Shown in pieces: positions 22,169 to 33,590 of a DNA stretch of 64,000 nucleotides. The notes beneath the pieces were generated by a model. That model did not search any database. It was not told the origin of the DNA and saw only the letters and a program-made list of their open reading frames with translations. The stretch is from Rhineura floridana (Eukaryota > Chordata > Lepidosauria > Squamata > Rhineuridae). A program made the position numbers and the translations under genes. The number at the start of each line of letters is the position of its first letter. Position 1 is the stretch's first letter. Location of the stretch: positions 12,245,001 through 12,309,000 of the forward strand of contig NC_084495.1 of assembly GCF_030035675.1 (NCBI RefSeq), in the 5' to 3' direction.

Positions 22169-22469
22169 CATAACTCAAGTGTGTGTGCGCCTATGTTCAT
22201 GTCAGTTTTTGCGTGTGTGTGCCTGAGGGCTGTATGCACAAGTGTATATCTGGGATCCTCTGTGAGTGCTTCTCAGTTGGTGGCTGTGGTGGGTAGAAGG
22301 TGCTTTTTCCTGTCCTACCCTCCATGTTGTCACTTCCACTCATCCTGCCAGTCCATGTTGCTGCTTCCATGGAAGTGACCTGCAGACTAAGTGGAAGCTG
22401 GAGCCGAAGGAGGGGCTGAGTGTCCCTCTCTCCTCCCTTGCCCTCTTTCCCCGCTCTATCTGCTGGGAA

Positions 22470-22740
22470 GTATCACAGGGACATAGGAAGCTGTCATACG
22501 CCAAGCCATCTGGCTCAGTATTGCTTATGCTGAGTGGTTCTGCAGGGCTTCAGGCGGGGGGAGAGTCTCTCGCAGCCAGGGATGGGGGAGAATATTTGCT
22601 AATCTTCTCGCTAAATAAATAAACAAACAGATATATAAATCTTCTTGCTAAATTTGCTAAATATCCTTGCCGCCCTGGGCTCCTACTGGGAGGAAGGGCG
22701 GGAAATAAGTAAGATCTATTGCCAGATTTTGACATAATCT
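22470..22740 (-). repeat. tRNA-derived SINE and LINE-end fragment
   Basis: 'ACATAGGAAGCTGTCATACGCCAAGCCATCTGGCTCAGTATTGC' matches the body of the SINE also found at 36.5 and 60.06 kb. It is followed by 'TGCCGCCCTGGGCTCCTACTGGGAGGAAGGGCGGGA', a LINE-end motif. Confidence 0.5.
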
Positions 22741-23064
22741 GACAATCCACATTGTTTTCAGACAGCGTTGATTTCTTGTGGTCGTGGCTGTCATCGGCAC
22801 ATTTTTTTAATAAAAAATCTGCTTAGAATTTGACGTTATTGTCTTCGTAATCTGCTTTTCTCTAAGCTGATGTAAACCGGCGGAACACGTGCCTATAGCA
22901 TAAGCATTTTCTTTAGCATTTTCATTAGCAATTAAGTTTTTTCCCATCGGAAAAAACCCCCACAAATCGGCAATTGCGAAAACAATCAGGAAAAAAAAAC
23001 GGCGGATCAGTACTGAAAGCTGGACTGTTGGCATTCAAACGGATAGGAACCAGCTACCGAACCC

Positions 23065-23165
23065 CATCCCTGCTTACCGCCTTACCTAGAGACGCTAGGG
23101 ATTGATCCCGGGACCTTCTGCACGCAGAGCAGGTGATCTGCCACTGAGCTACGGCCCTTCCCCTG
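23065..23165 (-). repeat. tRNA-like head of a SINE
   Basis: On the minus strand it reads 'GGAAGGGCCGTAGCTCAGTGGCAGATCACCTGCTCTGCGTGCAGAAGGTCCCGGGATCAATCCC', a clear tRNA-derived A box and B box. It is not a functional tRNA gene: the 3' half of the acceptor stem is missing and the sequence continues as SINE. Confidence 0.7.
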
Positions 23166-23614
23166 GGGCCCCATTTGTTAAAATATAGTTTAAGGGTTTG
23201 GTCTTCTCCTCCCTTTGCCACCTGATTGAGGTGCCTCCAGCAAGGTTCTTAGCTCAGAAATTCAGGGAGAGGAGCTTGTTTTTTTAACCTTCAGTTTTCA
23301 AAATTGCTCAAAATGAAACAACGAATTCCTTTTTGTAGCTCAAAGATCGCAACAGCAGATTTATGGGATTGTCCAGTACCCCAGATTGATGCCAGTAGCT
23401 ACACATCCCCCCCATTGAAAAGGTTCTATACACCCCTTTTCACATGTACATCAGTTATCCCATGGTGTGGGCCAGGCCCACCCCCAATAATTACTGTGCT
23501 GGCTTTGCACCCTTACATGTTGAGCATGTCTGTATACATAGAGTTGTACACGTGGATGTTCCTCACAATCAGGACACTTGCACAACAGGGGGTGCCGATG
23601 ACATGGAGTTAATG

Positions 23615-23835
23615 CAGTGCCTTGCAAAAGTAATCAGACCTCTGACCAACGCTCTCATGCTATTGAATTGCAAATGGTACATTGTGATTTAGTCCTTTAT
23701 AGTATTTTATTTTGAAACACTGACACTCAAAATCGATCATTGTAAGATGGTATTGGTTTTATGTTGGGAAATGTTTGCAAGATACATCAAAAACTGAAAC
23801 AGGTTGTTGCATAAGTGTTCAGCCCCTGTGCTGAC
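23615..23835 (+). repeat. Tc1/mariner terminal fragment
   Basis: CAGTGCCTTGCAAAAGTAAT followed by 'CAGACCTCTGACCAACGCTCTCATGCTATTGAATTGCAAATGGTACATTG' is the inverted-repeat end of a vertebrate Tc1-like transposon. No transposase frame remains. Confidence 0.7.
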
Positions 23836-23837
23836 AG

Positions 23838-23957
23838 GAAGGATGGGGAACCTGCCGCCCTCCCAATGTTTTTGGACGCCAGCTCTCAAGCACTGTGACC
23901 AATGGTCACAGTTGTAGTCCAGTAACATTTAGAGGACTAGAAGCTCCCCATCCCTGA
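23838..23957. repeat. hAT-type MITE copy, family A
   Basis: 'GGATGGGGAACCTGCCGCCCTCCCAATGTTTTTGGAC' and 'CAGTTGTAGTCCAGTAACATTTAGAGG...CCCATCCCTG' have the family A layout. Confidence 0.6.
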
Positions 23958-23982
23958 GCTATAACACACTCTTGTAGGTCAT

Positions 23983-24165
23983 GTTGTAAAGACTGCATAC
24001 ACACTATTTAAAGCACTCCCTCAAAAAAAAAAGAATCCTGGGAACTGTAGTTTATCCCTCACAGAGCTACAATTCCCAGCACCCTTAACAAACTAAAATT
24101 GCCAGGATTCCTTGGGGGAACGTTATGTGCTTTAAATGTTTGGCGTATATATGCAGTCTTTGTCT
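23983..24165. repeat. Palindromic MITE, family B
   Basis: 'GACTGCATACACACTATTTAAAGCA' at the left and 'TGCTTTAAATGTTTGGCGTATATATGCAGTC' at the right are inverted ends. The interior has AAAGAATCCTGGGAACTGTAG. It is one of the better-preserved family B copies and lies just before the last COL4A6 exon. Confidence 0.7.
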
Positions 24166-24274
24166 CTACTCAGATGTGTTAAGAGTTTTGTTCTCTGTTA
24201 CAAACCTAACTTTGAATGTTTTGTGCAACTGCACCAACTCCGGGAGTTACTTTATCGAATCTCTTTTGTTTTAG

Positions 24275-24535
24275 CACACGGCGGCTGGAGCTGAAGGCGG
24301 AGGCCAGTCCCTGGTCTCCCCTGGCTCTTGCCTGGAAGATTTCCGTGCCACCCCTTTCATTGAATGCAACGGTGCTCGAGGGACCTGCCACTACTTCTCG
24401 AACAAATACAGCTTTTGGCTGACGACGGTTGAGCAGACCCAGCAGTTTGCCAACTTTCCCGTCTCTGAAACTCTGAAAGCGGGTCAGCTCCGGACACGGG
24501 TTGGCCGATGCCAAGTCTGCATGAAGAACTTGTAG
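24275..24535 (+). CDS. COL4A6: COL4A6 terminal coding exon (NC1 end, stop)
   Basis: The acceptor CTTTTGTTTTAG precedes it. It encodes [56 protein letters not shown] and [11 protein letters not shown], then TAG. The last five conserved NC1 cysteines are present, completing twelve. The ending matches alpha-6 (close to RCQVCMKSL) rather than alpha-4 (CVKYS). Confidence 0.97.
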   Translation, partial: HTAAGAEGGGQSLVSPGSCLEDFRATPFIECNGARGTCHYFSNKYSFWLTTVEQTQQFANFPVSETLKAGQLRTRVGRCQVCMKNL

Positions 24536-25332
24536 CAAAGGCCAAAGCCAGTCAAGAGCCAGCAAAAGGGACCTGGGGTCTTATTGTGCTGAAGACCATG
24601 GGATGTATAACCATCCGCAGCTGCCGCAGGCACTGAGATCACTTCAAAGCCTCCTGGTGCACTCTTGTCTATATCACAGAACATGGTGCTATATTTCTCA
24701 CTGTTTTTATATTCATGGCTACCTCAGAAAGTCTTTCTCTGCCATCCCAGGTGCCACGTCTGTCCTCTCTTTGACATGCTAAACGTGATTTTAACAGGCC
24801 ATGTGGGTGTTTGGAGGTAGTTCTCCTTTCAGAGCCTTGGCTGTTCCATGTCATTATGGATTAAACACGGCTTTTCATGTTGTTATGGATTAAAAGACTT
24901 TCAGCGAATTCCTCAGATGTTACCGAGGCCATTAAAAAATGCTTACCTGATGGCATGCATGCATTCACTGACTCTTAACCATTTTAGTCATTTCTATGAG
25001 GCCTTTTTTAATGGTTTATTTTAGGCCTAAAAGAACCAGCTTGTTGGAGCTTGGTCCCCCAGCGGCAATTCTGCTCACCACAGTTGATCAGGCATATATG
25101 CGCACACACATGCACACTCTACCTGTCTATCTACACTGTCACATTTTAAGTAGCCATACCTGTTGGTTCTGCTCAGGCCTCTGGAGCAGAAGGTCATATT
25201 TAGTCAAAGGCCGCCTGATGTATTATCCAACAAATGAAACATAAGCCCTGTTTCAAATAAGAGAGGGAAAGCACATTTTTCACTCCTAATCTGTAACAGG
25301 AGGGGCAGGCCTGAGGCTGATGCAAGAATAAA
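24536..25332 (+). other. COL4A6: COL4A6 3' UTR (probable extent)
   Basis: This is unique sequence after the stop. The first canonical AATAAA is at 25327-25332 (GCAAGAATAAAATTG), giving a 3' UTR of about 0.8 kb. A second AATAAA near 25604 could give a longer form. The cleavage site is inferred only. Confidence 0.55.
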
Positions 25333-26618
25333 ATTGTACCTGTGACATAGGCAGCATCAAGTTTAGAAAAGACAAGGCCAAAACTATGTACAACCCAAGC
25401 ATAATTGTACCTGAAACGGTAAGTGGAAAATGGTTACTGAATCTTTTAGGTCAACTTCATTAACATTAAAAATGAAGGGACATGATATCGCAGCTATACA
25501 TTCAGCCACCTGAGTAATTAGCCCGGTACTTTGTATACATTCAGTGGAGAAACTGATGAGGGATACTCTTTTGCACTATATCCATCCTTGCCTAATGTTT
25601 ATAAATAAATGTTTCAGAACAATTTCTCAGCATTTAACGTGCTGCAGACAAGTTGCAAAGATACATGTTTTTGTACCTGTATGACATTAGAGCTTATTTC
25701 TTTGCAATTCAGACTAATGTCATTTATAGACCCTGTTCAGACATTACCTGTCTCTGCTTATTAAACCGAGATATGCACAAACTTTGTCCACGTGCATGTA
25801 CTCCCTCCCTTCTCAAGAGTGCTGCAATTGAAAACTTCCTGTATCAATTCACCATAGTTTCCTGTTATGTCCAAAACATGTCACTAGTTTTTCTTGGTAG
25901 GAACAAACCAGGATCTAAACCCAACTTCAAACCATGTTTTTTTATTATTGTTTCTTCCAACCCTGGTAACCATAGTTCTCTGGTTCAGATGTGACAGGAA
26001 GCTATAATTAGCTAACACATGAAGCCTTCAAGCATGGTGCACCTAGGAGGGAAAGAGAGGCGCAACAATGGAGCGCTGAGGCAGAAGTCTTGTGCATTTT
26101 ACATCCAAGCCAAGCTCTAATGGATTCTAGATGATTGTATCAAAGAGGTAGGTAAATTCACCAATTTCTTGCAGGACTTGCTGTGTTGCATACAACTGGG
26201 TCTCTAAAAAGCCCTTTGCAAACTCACAGCCCTCTAGCGGTTCTGCATTTTACAAATTTCTGGATGTATGCATGTGGGCAAACGCATGCACATTAGCAAT
26301 GGAGGACGTGGGAGGTGGGTCCGCTGCGACTGGTACAAGGCATGCCCAGACATGCAAAGCACAAACAGCCTTATTGCTGGCCCTCTGACCCTTATCAGGC
26401 TGCCTCCAAGCCCACTGAAAAACTCATTAGAGGAAAAGTCAGCAAAACTGTTGTGCGGCCACCCAGCTTCTGCTGTTGCTGGCCTCCCTCTGCTGCCTGT
26501 CTGGGGCAGCAGCTCTGCTGAGCGGGAGTTGTGGGCTTGGCCTCACTAAGCCAAGAGCTCTTCCAGTTTCCCTCTTGGTTTGCCTCCCCATCAGTGGGTA
26601 GAAATAACAGTGGTAGGT
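25333..26618. other. Intergenic spacer, nothing recognised
   Basis: This is mostly unique DNA between the convergent genes. I see no conserved open frame. Confidence 0.35.
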
Positions 26619-26816
26619 GGTTCTGTATGCACAGTCTCAGACTTGGCTCTGCTTCTCTGCCAACTGACTCTCCCACCCAGTCCCGGTTCTGTATGCACAG
26701 TCTCAGACTTGGCTCTGCTTCTCTGCCAACTGACTCTCCCACCCAGTCCCGGTTCTGTATGCACAGTCTCAGACTTGGCTCTGCTTCTCTGCCAGCTGAC
26801 TCTCCCACCCAGTCCC
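26619..26816. repeat. Minisatellite, 3 x 66 bp
   Basis: Three tandem units of exactly 66 bp start at 26619, 26685 and 26751. Each begins GGTTCTGTATGCACAGTCTC and ends CCCACCCAGTCCC. The units are nearly identical; the third differs at CCAGCTG against CCAACTG. Because 66 is a multiple of three, several frames stay open across the array, which explains the spurious long open frames here. Confidence 0.97.
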
Positions 26817-27235
26817 AAGGTACCTACAATCAGCCACTGGTGAGGTCAGAGTAACGGACAGGTTGTGGTGGCAGAAATGGAGCACAGGCCTGCAGACATC
26901 TGTAGGCGAGGAGAAGCAACTTCTAGCAATGGAGCCAAGATTCTGCTGTCTCTGTGTGAGCGTGAGTGCAGATCTGTGTTGATGTATAGAACAGGAGGGT
27001 AAATACCTGTAAAATGCACTTTTTGAAAAAAATGTTTCCTACTGGCTCAATTAATTACATGTGTGGGTATATTTGTGATGTAAGCTCTCGTCTGTGCTTT
27101 GGCTCACTTTCTTGAGCTATCTGCACTGCATGTGTTTTGAGCTCAGGTGCCATGGATTCACTTGATTTGTAATCTCTCTTGACTCACTTTCTTGAGTTAG
27201 CTGCTTTAATGGTCTCTGCCATGCATTTACAGCAA

Positions 27236-27365
27236 CAATGGGGAGCGGTGGCCTTCCAGACATCATTGGGCTCCCAACACCCATCAGTCCCATCCAGAAT
27301 AGGCAACGGTCAGGGTGATGGGAGTTGTAGTCAAACAACATCGGGAGAGCCAAAGGTTCCCCCAC
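27236..27365. repeat. hAT-type MITE copy, family A
   Basis: 'GCCTTCCAGACATCATTGGGCTCCCAACACCCATCAGTCCC' and 'GATGGGAGTTGTAGTCAAACAACATCGGGAGAGCCAAAGGTTCCCCCAC' have the family A layout. Confidence 0.65.
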
Positions 27366-27525
27366 TCCTAATTTACAGGTTGCCTTCATCTCCATATGAT
27401 CCCCATATGTAAAATGGGCAATTTATTTTTATGTGTCTTCTAACTGCATAGCTTAATATTTTGCTGTAGATGCATGTTTAGACAAAGTTCCTTCTTTCTA
27501 CTTGTGACACAGTCATAGTCTAGAT

Positions 27526-27660
27526 TGGGTGGGGAACCTCTGGCTCTCCAGATGTTGCTGAACTACAGTTCCCAGCAGCCCCAGCAATCATGGCCAATGA
27601 CCAGGGATGGTAGGGGGTTTAGCTCAGTAACATTTGGAGGACAACAGGTTGCCCACACGT
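27526..27660. repeat. hAT-type MITE copy, family A
   Basis: 'GGTGGGGAACCTCTGGCTCTCCAGATGTTGCTGAACTACAG' and 'AGTAACATTTGGAGGACAACAGGTTGCCCACACGTG' form the arms. The flanking 8-mers GTCTAGAT and GTCTGATT are only similar. Confidence 0.7.
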
Positions 27661-28662
27661 GGTCTGATTGTGTACGGTTGATCTGTGATAGTCTGCTATG
27701 TGTGGTGGTGAGGACTTATAAGCCTAGGCAATAGTCAGAGATGAACAGACCATTTTCTGAGATTTTAACCCTATGTACCAGGCTTTCTGGGACAATGTCA
27801 CAATATTTCCTGGGCCTCTGTGAACCCCTGAGCACAAACCTGGTGCTGCAAATAAAAATTCAGCTTCACTTTGAGTAACCCCCTTACACTAATATGACAT
27901 CCCAAAATCCATTATGACTTAGCACTATTTGCAATAGGTGTACATGCCTGAGCAAGCCATTGGGTTAATGATTACTCTCTGTTCACTCGTGCTCTATGAA
28001 TCCTGAGTGAAAATGTCCGCTTTGTTTGTAGAATCTAAATATATTTACGTGAGGTTTCAGAGCTTTGACTCTTATGCTGCACTGTTCATAAAATGAGAAA
28101 TTATATGTGCTGCTTATTCAACACGTCTGCAACTGCTAGTTCACATTTACAGATGTTTGCCTTTATCTTTCAGAGGTAGCCTTGGAATTCCTGGTGCCTA
28201 AGTAATATTGTACTAAACAGTTTTTTACACTTAACACTGAGTAGAATATTAGACAAACCTTTTCTACAGCTAAAACTGTGGTGGGTTTTCTTTCCTTTAA
28301 CTTCACCAGTCTGGGGAAGAAGTGTGACTGTTTTGTAATACATTGCCAAAGGCATCTTTAAGGTACTGACTGTATTTTCCATTGTTAATTTCCTCCAAAA
28401 AGCCATAAAACACAAATATGCCAGTTTTGTGAGTTGTGTTCCATTTTCCTTCATGCAGCTTAATGAACACTGCCCCCACTGCTCCACTGTGTAAATTCCA
28501 TAGTAGATGCAAAGTCAACTTCAAACCTTGGTTGAACAGGATGTCAGTTTTGGTTCAGAACGTCTTCCCCCAGATCATTAATACATGGAGGATTCAAATG
28601 GGACTTTACTGGGCAGTTATATGTACAAAACAATAAACTCCACTCTAGGCCTTGTCCTAGAT

Positions 28663-28801
28663 CAGATGTGGGGAACCTTAGGCCCTGCAAATGTTTGCTG
28701 AACTGCAACTCCTAGCAGCCCGAACAAGCATGACCAATAGCCAAGGATTATGAGCGCTGTAGTTTAGTAACACCTGGAAGGCCAAAGGTTCCCCACACGT
28801 G
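28663..28801. repeat. hAT-type MITE copy, family A, with 8-bp TSD
   Basis: It starts CAGATGTGGGGAACCTTAGG and ends CCTTTGG-like arms CCAAAGGTTCCCCACACGTG. It is flanked by exact 8-bp repeats TCCTAGAT (28655-28662 and 28802-28809). Confidence 0.85.
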
Positions 28802-28809
28802 TCCTAGAT

Positions 28810-29776
28810 GGTATACTTAGGATTAGAAGGTCCAGTAACAACTAGAAAAAAGATCACCTGATGCCTCCAGAGCTTTCTTTAGCAGCATCTGCCTTGCTTT
28901 GTTTCTTGACTTGCACCAAAAGATGGGCTAGAGAGCTCTCGCATGCACAGCTGTGCATCTTCAGAATGGCTTTTGGAATTGTGACCACTTTACTTAGAAC
29001 TGGACTGCCAGAGAGCTCAGTAGGGGCCTTTGGCCATATATCCTTCAAAAAACCAACTGCCATTCAGCAGGAAGTGCTTTGTACAGCTAACACTATCTTT
29101 ATCCTAGTGAGAAGAGAGCCTTAAGTTAAAAGCCACACTGCTAGGAACACAGCGATGTAAAATAATTATACCCTCCACAAGACCATGTCAAATGAGTCAG
29201 AGGAGGAAGCCATTTTCATTTTGCCAGAGAACTTCCTTCAGTTGTCAGAGGTATACAAACAACTCACAAAATCTAGCATGGAACTTATTAAATTGTTTTA
29301 AGAAATTTATTAGATGCACATGTAAAGTGCTCTCACAGAGGAGGGGAAACAGTAAATATTTTTAAATAAATACCATACAATTTAAAACAAATTACTTAAT
29401 TTTACTCAGAAGCAAAAGTAAAAGGTTTTAATAATGATTTGAACTTAAGGTCAAGGTGAAATAGAGTGTGAGAATTACAGAGGAGGACAGCTACATTGAC
29501 CCAGGGGACATGCGGCTCCTGGCACTGTGCAGCCTTCGCTTCCTTTCCAGAAGCGTAGGTGGGGAGAGGCAGTTTGGGAGGTTGGAGGGCTGCCCTCTAA
29601 CTTCCCCATCCATTTATGTAGCTCCTAGAATTGCACAATTGCATCTTAGTTTCTTTCAGAGAAACATTTGGGGTCGGTCTGTTTTAGAAGTGTGGTTGAA
29701 GAAGTGTTAAAATGTTTAAACAAAACCACTGTGGGTTTTTTCCCCTGATCCAGTTGATCTTATAAAAAACAAGACA
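28810..29776. other. Spacer between convergent genes, nothing recognised
   Basis: I see no conserved gene. Two short open frames near 28.85-29.12 kb overlap on opposite strands and show no family that I recognise. Confidence 0.35.
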
Positions 29777-30217
29777 TTTATTCCTATGAAACGGTTCAGG
29801 TGAAGGAAGAAGAGGTGAAAACACACACCTTTACCTCCACATCATGCTTTCAGTGTGAGTAGAACTATTGCATTATACTACACTGAATAATAATAGCCGT
29901 CTAGGCATTGATGCCTTCAAGGCAATTCCCAGCAATATATCAGCATCTTTGCTTCAAAACTGTTGTCGCCTTCATCCCCCCCAAAGTTCATTTTCTTCAG
30001 ACAAGATACACTCTGGAAAAAACGCATGGGGTCAAGGTCTGTCCACTTCCTTTCCTTGGAAGTTCTTTTCAAACTGTTATTGTCCGTTCCAGGTGATGTT
30101 CAGTTCTTGTGCTCTGTTCACTGTACGCAGGCACTTCTGGATGAGAAAAGGCTGGCGTGGTCATAGTCACTATCATATGCTACACATGGGCACACACAAG
30201 GTCAACTGGATCTTCCT
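29777..30217 (-). other. ATG4A: ATG4A 3' UTR (probable extent)
   Basis: This is sequence downstream of the ATG4A stop on the minus strand. A minus-strand AATAAA lies at 29777-29782 (TTTATT on +), which would give a 3' UTR of about 0.44 kb. A further one near 29306 is possible. Inferred only. Confidence 0.4.
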
Positions 30218-30282
30218 TCATACACTCAGGATCTCAAACTCTTCTTCTGATTCAAATAGTTTGTCGGTGGACTCAATGAGCT
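30218..30282 (-). CDS. ATG4A: ATG4A last coding exon
   Basis: The acceptor TTTCCCACAG precedes it. It encodes ELIESTDKLFESEEEFEILS and a final Val, then TGA at 30218-30220. The acidic tail ending FEILSV is the conserved ATG4A C-terminus; FEIL fits an LC3-interacting motif. Confidence 0.94.
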
Positions 30283-30917
30283 CTGTGGGAAATGGAAAAA
30301 GAACTTATCCTCAAGAGCATGCATCTCATGCTTTTGTGCAGAAATCCACAATCGCTATCGCGACAAGCCTAATTTAAAAAAACACACACTAAAATGTCAC
30401 GCTTTTCCAAGTGCAGCAAAAATACGGAAGCCTTGCTATTTGTTAGAAATGTAATATGTTTCAAGAAAGGTACCTTCAAATCTAACAAGATTTTTTTTAA
30501 AAAAAAGTTTTTTGTTAACTTTTGCCACATGAAATGTGCGGGAGCAACAGGCTTCTCCTCTTCTCTAGAGGTATGTTGGGCGGCGTACAAAGTTCCTAGC
30601 ACACAGGTTAAGACTCAGTGGTTAAAAGGAAACTTTTCTGTGCTTTCTGAAAGGATTCATTTTTTGCTGCTTTTTGTGTCACGTACATTTCTCTGTGTCT
30701 CTTCCCCCCACAAAGCACCGCTTGCTGTTCCTTTTGCAATCTTCTCACTGTGTCCATCACCACATTTGGAGACCTTTATAGCCTTCTAGCTACATTCAAA
30801 TCAGCATTTAGCACAACCCTTTTTTCTACTTTTCCATACTGAAGCAAGACATTTGATTTGCCACCACTCCCTACTTCATTCCCTATTCCAGCGTTTTCTG
30901 AAGCGATTCTTGAGCGC

Positions 30918-30960
<43 letters not shown>
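30918..30960. repeat. (ATT)n microsatellite
   Basis: About fourteen ATT units are followed by a LINE-end motif (CCACCCTTCCTCCCAGTAGGAGCCCAGGGCAGC). It probably grew from a LINE tail. Confidence 0.93.
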
Positions 30961-30961
<1 letters not shown>

Positions 30962-31938
30962 TCCACCCTTCCTCCCAGTAGGAGCCCAGGGCAGCATTAG
31001 AGAGGAAGACCAATTGCTTGCTTCCCCTACCTCTCCCAATTCCACAATACTGCCTTCAAAGGTCAGTCTTGTTTGTTGTGGTTGTTTCAGGGAATTCAGG
31101 CTCCAAATGGATCCCATCTGATGGGGGCGGGAGGCGGCGATAACACCTCTCAAGCAGCACAGGCCACTCTATGTACTTGCTTAAGATATGGAGTGCTTCG
31201 AACACCACGAGAACTAGGTACACCACTTTCCTACAACAGGCTGCCACTTCAAAGGGCACATGACAGATTCCAATGCCTCCATGATTTTAACAAGCCACAT
31301 GTCTTGCTGAACCTGTGACATTACTTGAATCCATCACATAAAACCAATCCATTCAACCATTTCCCATGCAGATCTCACAACAAGGTGATCAAAAGCGTCA
31401 CTGCATAACAAAAGGACAAAAGATTCAATTCCTAGAGATGACAAATGAGTGTGTGCCAATCTGCTGGTGCAAACCGGTAGCCTCTCTCTGATACAGGAGA
31501 GTATCACACACAGAGAAAGCACACACACACACAAGACAACAAAGCCCTGTGGTACTTTCAGATCTAACACTGATTGTGGCATACGCTTGCGTACACTAGG
31601 AGGCTCACTTAGTCACATAACAGAAGGTAATATTTTGTCCAATTGATGAAATGAACTCTGGTCCACAAAACCTCATGCCACAATAGAGCTGATAGTCTTC
31701 AAAACGCTGATGGAACCTTTGTTGGTTTAGCTGCAACAGATGAAAATAGTTGCAGCCTCTGGGAGGAAAGCAGGGAAGGGATAGACAGACACTTTTAGTG
31801 CTTTTGTTTGCCACCCTGGACTCCTTCTGGGAGGAATGGCAGGACATAAATGTAATAAATATATAAATAGAACATTTGTTACTTCTCGTAAATCGAGATT
31901 TCCTGAGGGGGAGGAAAAGGGTGAACACAATCCTCTAC

Positions 31939-32050
31939 CTGCTCCAGTTGTTGTTACTTCTGGCTTTGTAGGAGGTATGAAAGGAGGCCAGTGTGGTGGA
32001 TGCTTTTGAACCAACTCAAACATTCGCAGACTTTGTTGCTTATGTATTTC
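31939..32050 (-). CDS. ATG4A: ATG4A exon (KHPPHWPPFIPP)
   Basis: The acceptor CTCCCCAG precedes it and GCAG/GTAGAG follows. It encodes EIHKQQSLRMFELVQKHPPH, then WPPFIPPTKPEVTTTGA. Nearly identical to the bird and mammal ATG4A C-terminal region as I recall it. Confidence 0.96.
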
Positions 32051-32113
32051 CTGGGGAGAACAATATTTCATTTTTAAAGGGGCACTGGAATAACAAAATC
32101 AGTATTCTACAGT

Positions 32114-33197
32114 CACGAGAGTGGCTGTATAATATAGCCAGCATGGATTTTTCATATTCCGCCACGTTAAATTGAAAATACCCCCCATGCCATTCTGATG
32201 CTTCCCATAAGCTTATTTCAAAACAAAATATTACAAAACTTATAGTCCTGAATTCAGATACGCTTGTTTAACAACCCTCTAGATTTTCATGGCAATACAC
32301 AAAACAGTCACAGAGAATCCAGAGTTCAAAGTGTAAAATAATCCAGATGCCTGCTGGACTTTTTTCTGTCATAATTAGTTGAAATTAATTAAAAATCAGC
32401 CATGTTCACAGAGTACCTGTAATCCTATTACTGACCTTGCCCCATACTCTGATCTTCATCTTCTGCAGTTTAAAAGTTTAAAAAATGCCTAGCTGATTTT
32501 TAATTAATTTAAGAAATTTAACATTAAAGTCAATGATAAGCCCGAGCATGCTCAGTAAGAACCAACTGTCAGTGTTCTAAAAGCCAGACTAACAGCCATT
32601 TGGCTTGGCTAATCAGGGCCATACCCACACCAGATATTTCCCCCCCCCCAAAGAATCCTGAGAAATGTAGTTTGTGAAGGGTGCTGAGAGTTGTTAGGAG
32701 ACTCCTATTCCCCTGGCAGAGCTCCAGCGGCCAGAATAATTTAAGAGTCAACTCCTCTTCCCAGAGAATTTTGAGGATTGTAGCTCTATGAGGGGAATAG
32801 GGCATCTCCTAGCAACTATCAGCACCATTCACAAACAACACTACCCAATATTCTTTGGGGAAAGCCACGACTGTTTAAAGTAGAATAAATGTCTGGTGTA
32901 GAGGTCGCCAAGGACAACTTTGGGTTAAATTTGGGTGGCAGATTATACATGTCAAAACAAAAAGGTGGGGAAACCCCTGAAAAATAATGATACTGTTAAC
33001 AATGTTTTCTTTTTGAAAAGCAAAGGGGCTTTCCCTCTGCCCAGCCACCCAATCTCCTCCCCTCTCTCCCTCCCTCTTCCTCCCTACACATACCTTTCCT
33101 GCCCCTCCCCTAAGTCAGTTTCACCTATCCTAAGCATGACTGCATGGGAGTAAATCCCACTGAACCCAATAAGCATGCAAATGATCAAACCTGACCT
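32114..33197 (+). repeat. Inverted repeat, left copy (partner at 45100-46216)
   Basis: This segment of about 1.1 kb matches the reverse complement of 45100-46216 over nearly its full length. Shared blocks include CACGAGAGTGGCTGTATAAT, the AATTAATTAAAAATCAGCCA block, the ACAGGTACTCTGTGAACATG block, 'GGTTCTTATTGAGCATGC', and one unit of the 44-45 kb tandem array at its right end. It contains a family B MITE (32612-32897). Divergence by eye is moderate, so it is an old repeat. I do not recognise the family and saw no transposase. Confidence 0.8.
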
Positions 33198-33590
33198 TCC
33201 CCCTCCATATGCTCAGAGGTACATGTTACCAAATTCTTCCAAGCCACACAGGAAGTGGAATGGACCGTGAAAGACCAACCCAAATTGTGTTTGCATTTTG
33301 ACAAATTTGTAGGGCAGTCCAATACCCCAGACAGGAGGTCAGATCCCCTGCTCCCCTGGTGCATTCACTATAACTGCCCAATTTCCCTGCTTTTTAAAGT
33401 TTGATAGAAGTAAGAACCAATATGGGACCTGTTTTATTATGCTGTACACTGCCCTGGGAGCTTATTGCTATAGGGTGGTTTAAAAATGTAATAAAATAAA
33501 TAAATAAATAAATAAGTATCTGATGGCTATAGGTACGTTCTTAAACCGCAAGGTTTTTTGCCTATGAGTGTATAATGTAGCTGGAGCAAT
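33190..33590 (+). repeat. Repeat segment, direct partner at 43870-44150
   Basis: 'CCATATGCTCAGAGG', 'AAAGACCAACCCAAATTGTGTTTGCATTTTGACAAATTTGTAGGGCAGTCC' and 'GGCTATAGGTACGTTCTTAAAC' recur in the same orientation at 43.87-44.15 kb. The copy here is interrupted by a LINE 3' end (about 33420-33515, GGGTGGTTTAAAAATGTAATAAAATAAATAAATA). Confidence 0.75.

Larger units (their letters stand above)
1..25332 (+). other. COL4A6: COL4A6 gene, 3' half (gene-level entry)
   Basis: This is the 3' half of a type IV collagen gene, which encodes a secreted basement-membrane chain that trimerises through its C-terminal NC1 domain. Seven exons encode Gly-X-Y repeats with short interruptions and three encode NC1. 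Every internal collagenous exon begins with the last two bases of a Gly codon and ends with its first base, the usual phase for this family. The ten coding pieces total 1580 nt and read through in one frame to a TAG. The paralog call rests on NC1: [31 protein letters not shown] and [18 protein letters not shown] match alpha-6 better than alpha-2 or alpha-4 as I recall them. Convergence with ATG4A downstream fits the mammalian COL4A6 locus. The 5' half lies before the window. Extra small collagen exons in large introns cannot be excluded, because all share the same phase. Confidence 0.93.

Noticed and set aside
23065-23165. Possible tRNA gene on the minus strand
   Set aside because: A and B boxes are present but the cloverleaf cannot close and the sequence continues as SINE.
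26395-26854. Overlapping open frames on both strands with repeated peptides
   Set aside because: They are produced by the 3 x 66 bp minisatellite; the repeat length is a multiple of three. No conserved domain.
28170-28524. Minus-strand frames that look somewhat protein-like
   Set aside because: Two overlapping frames, no family recognised, no splice or poly(A) context that makes a gene.
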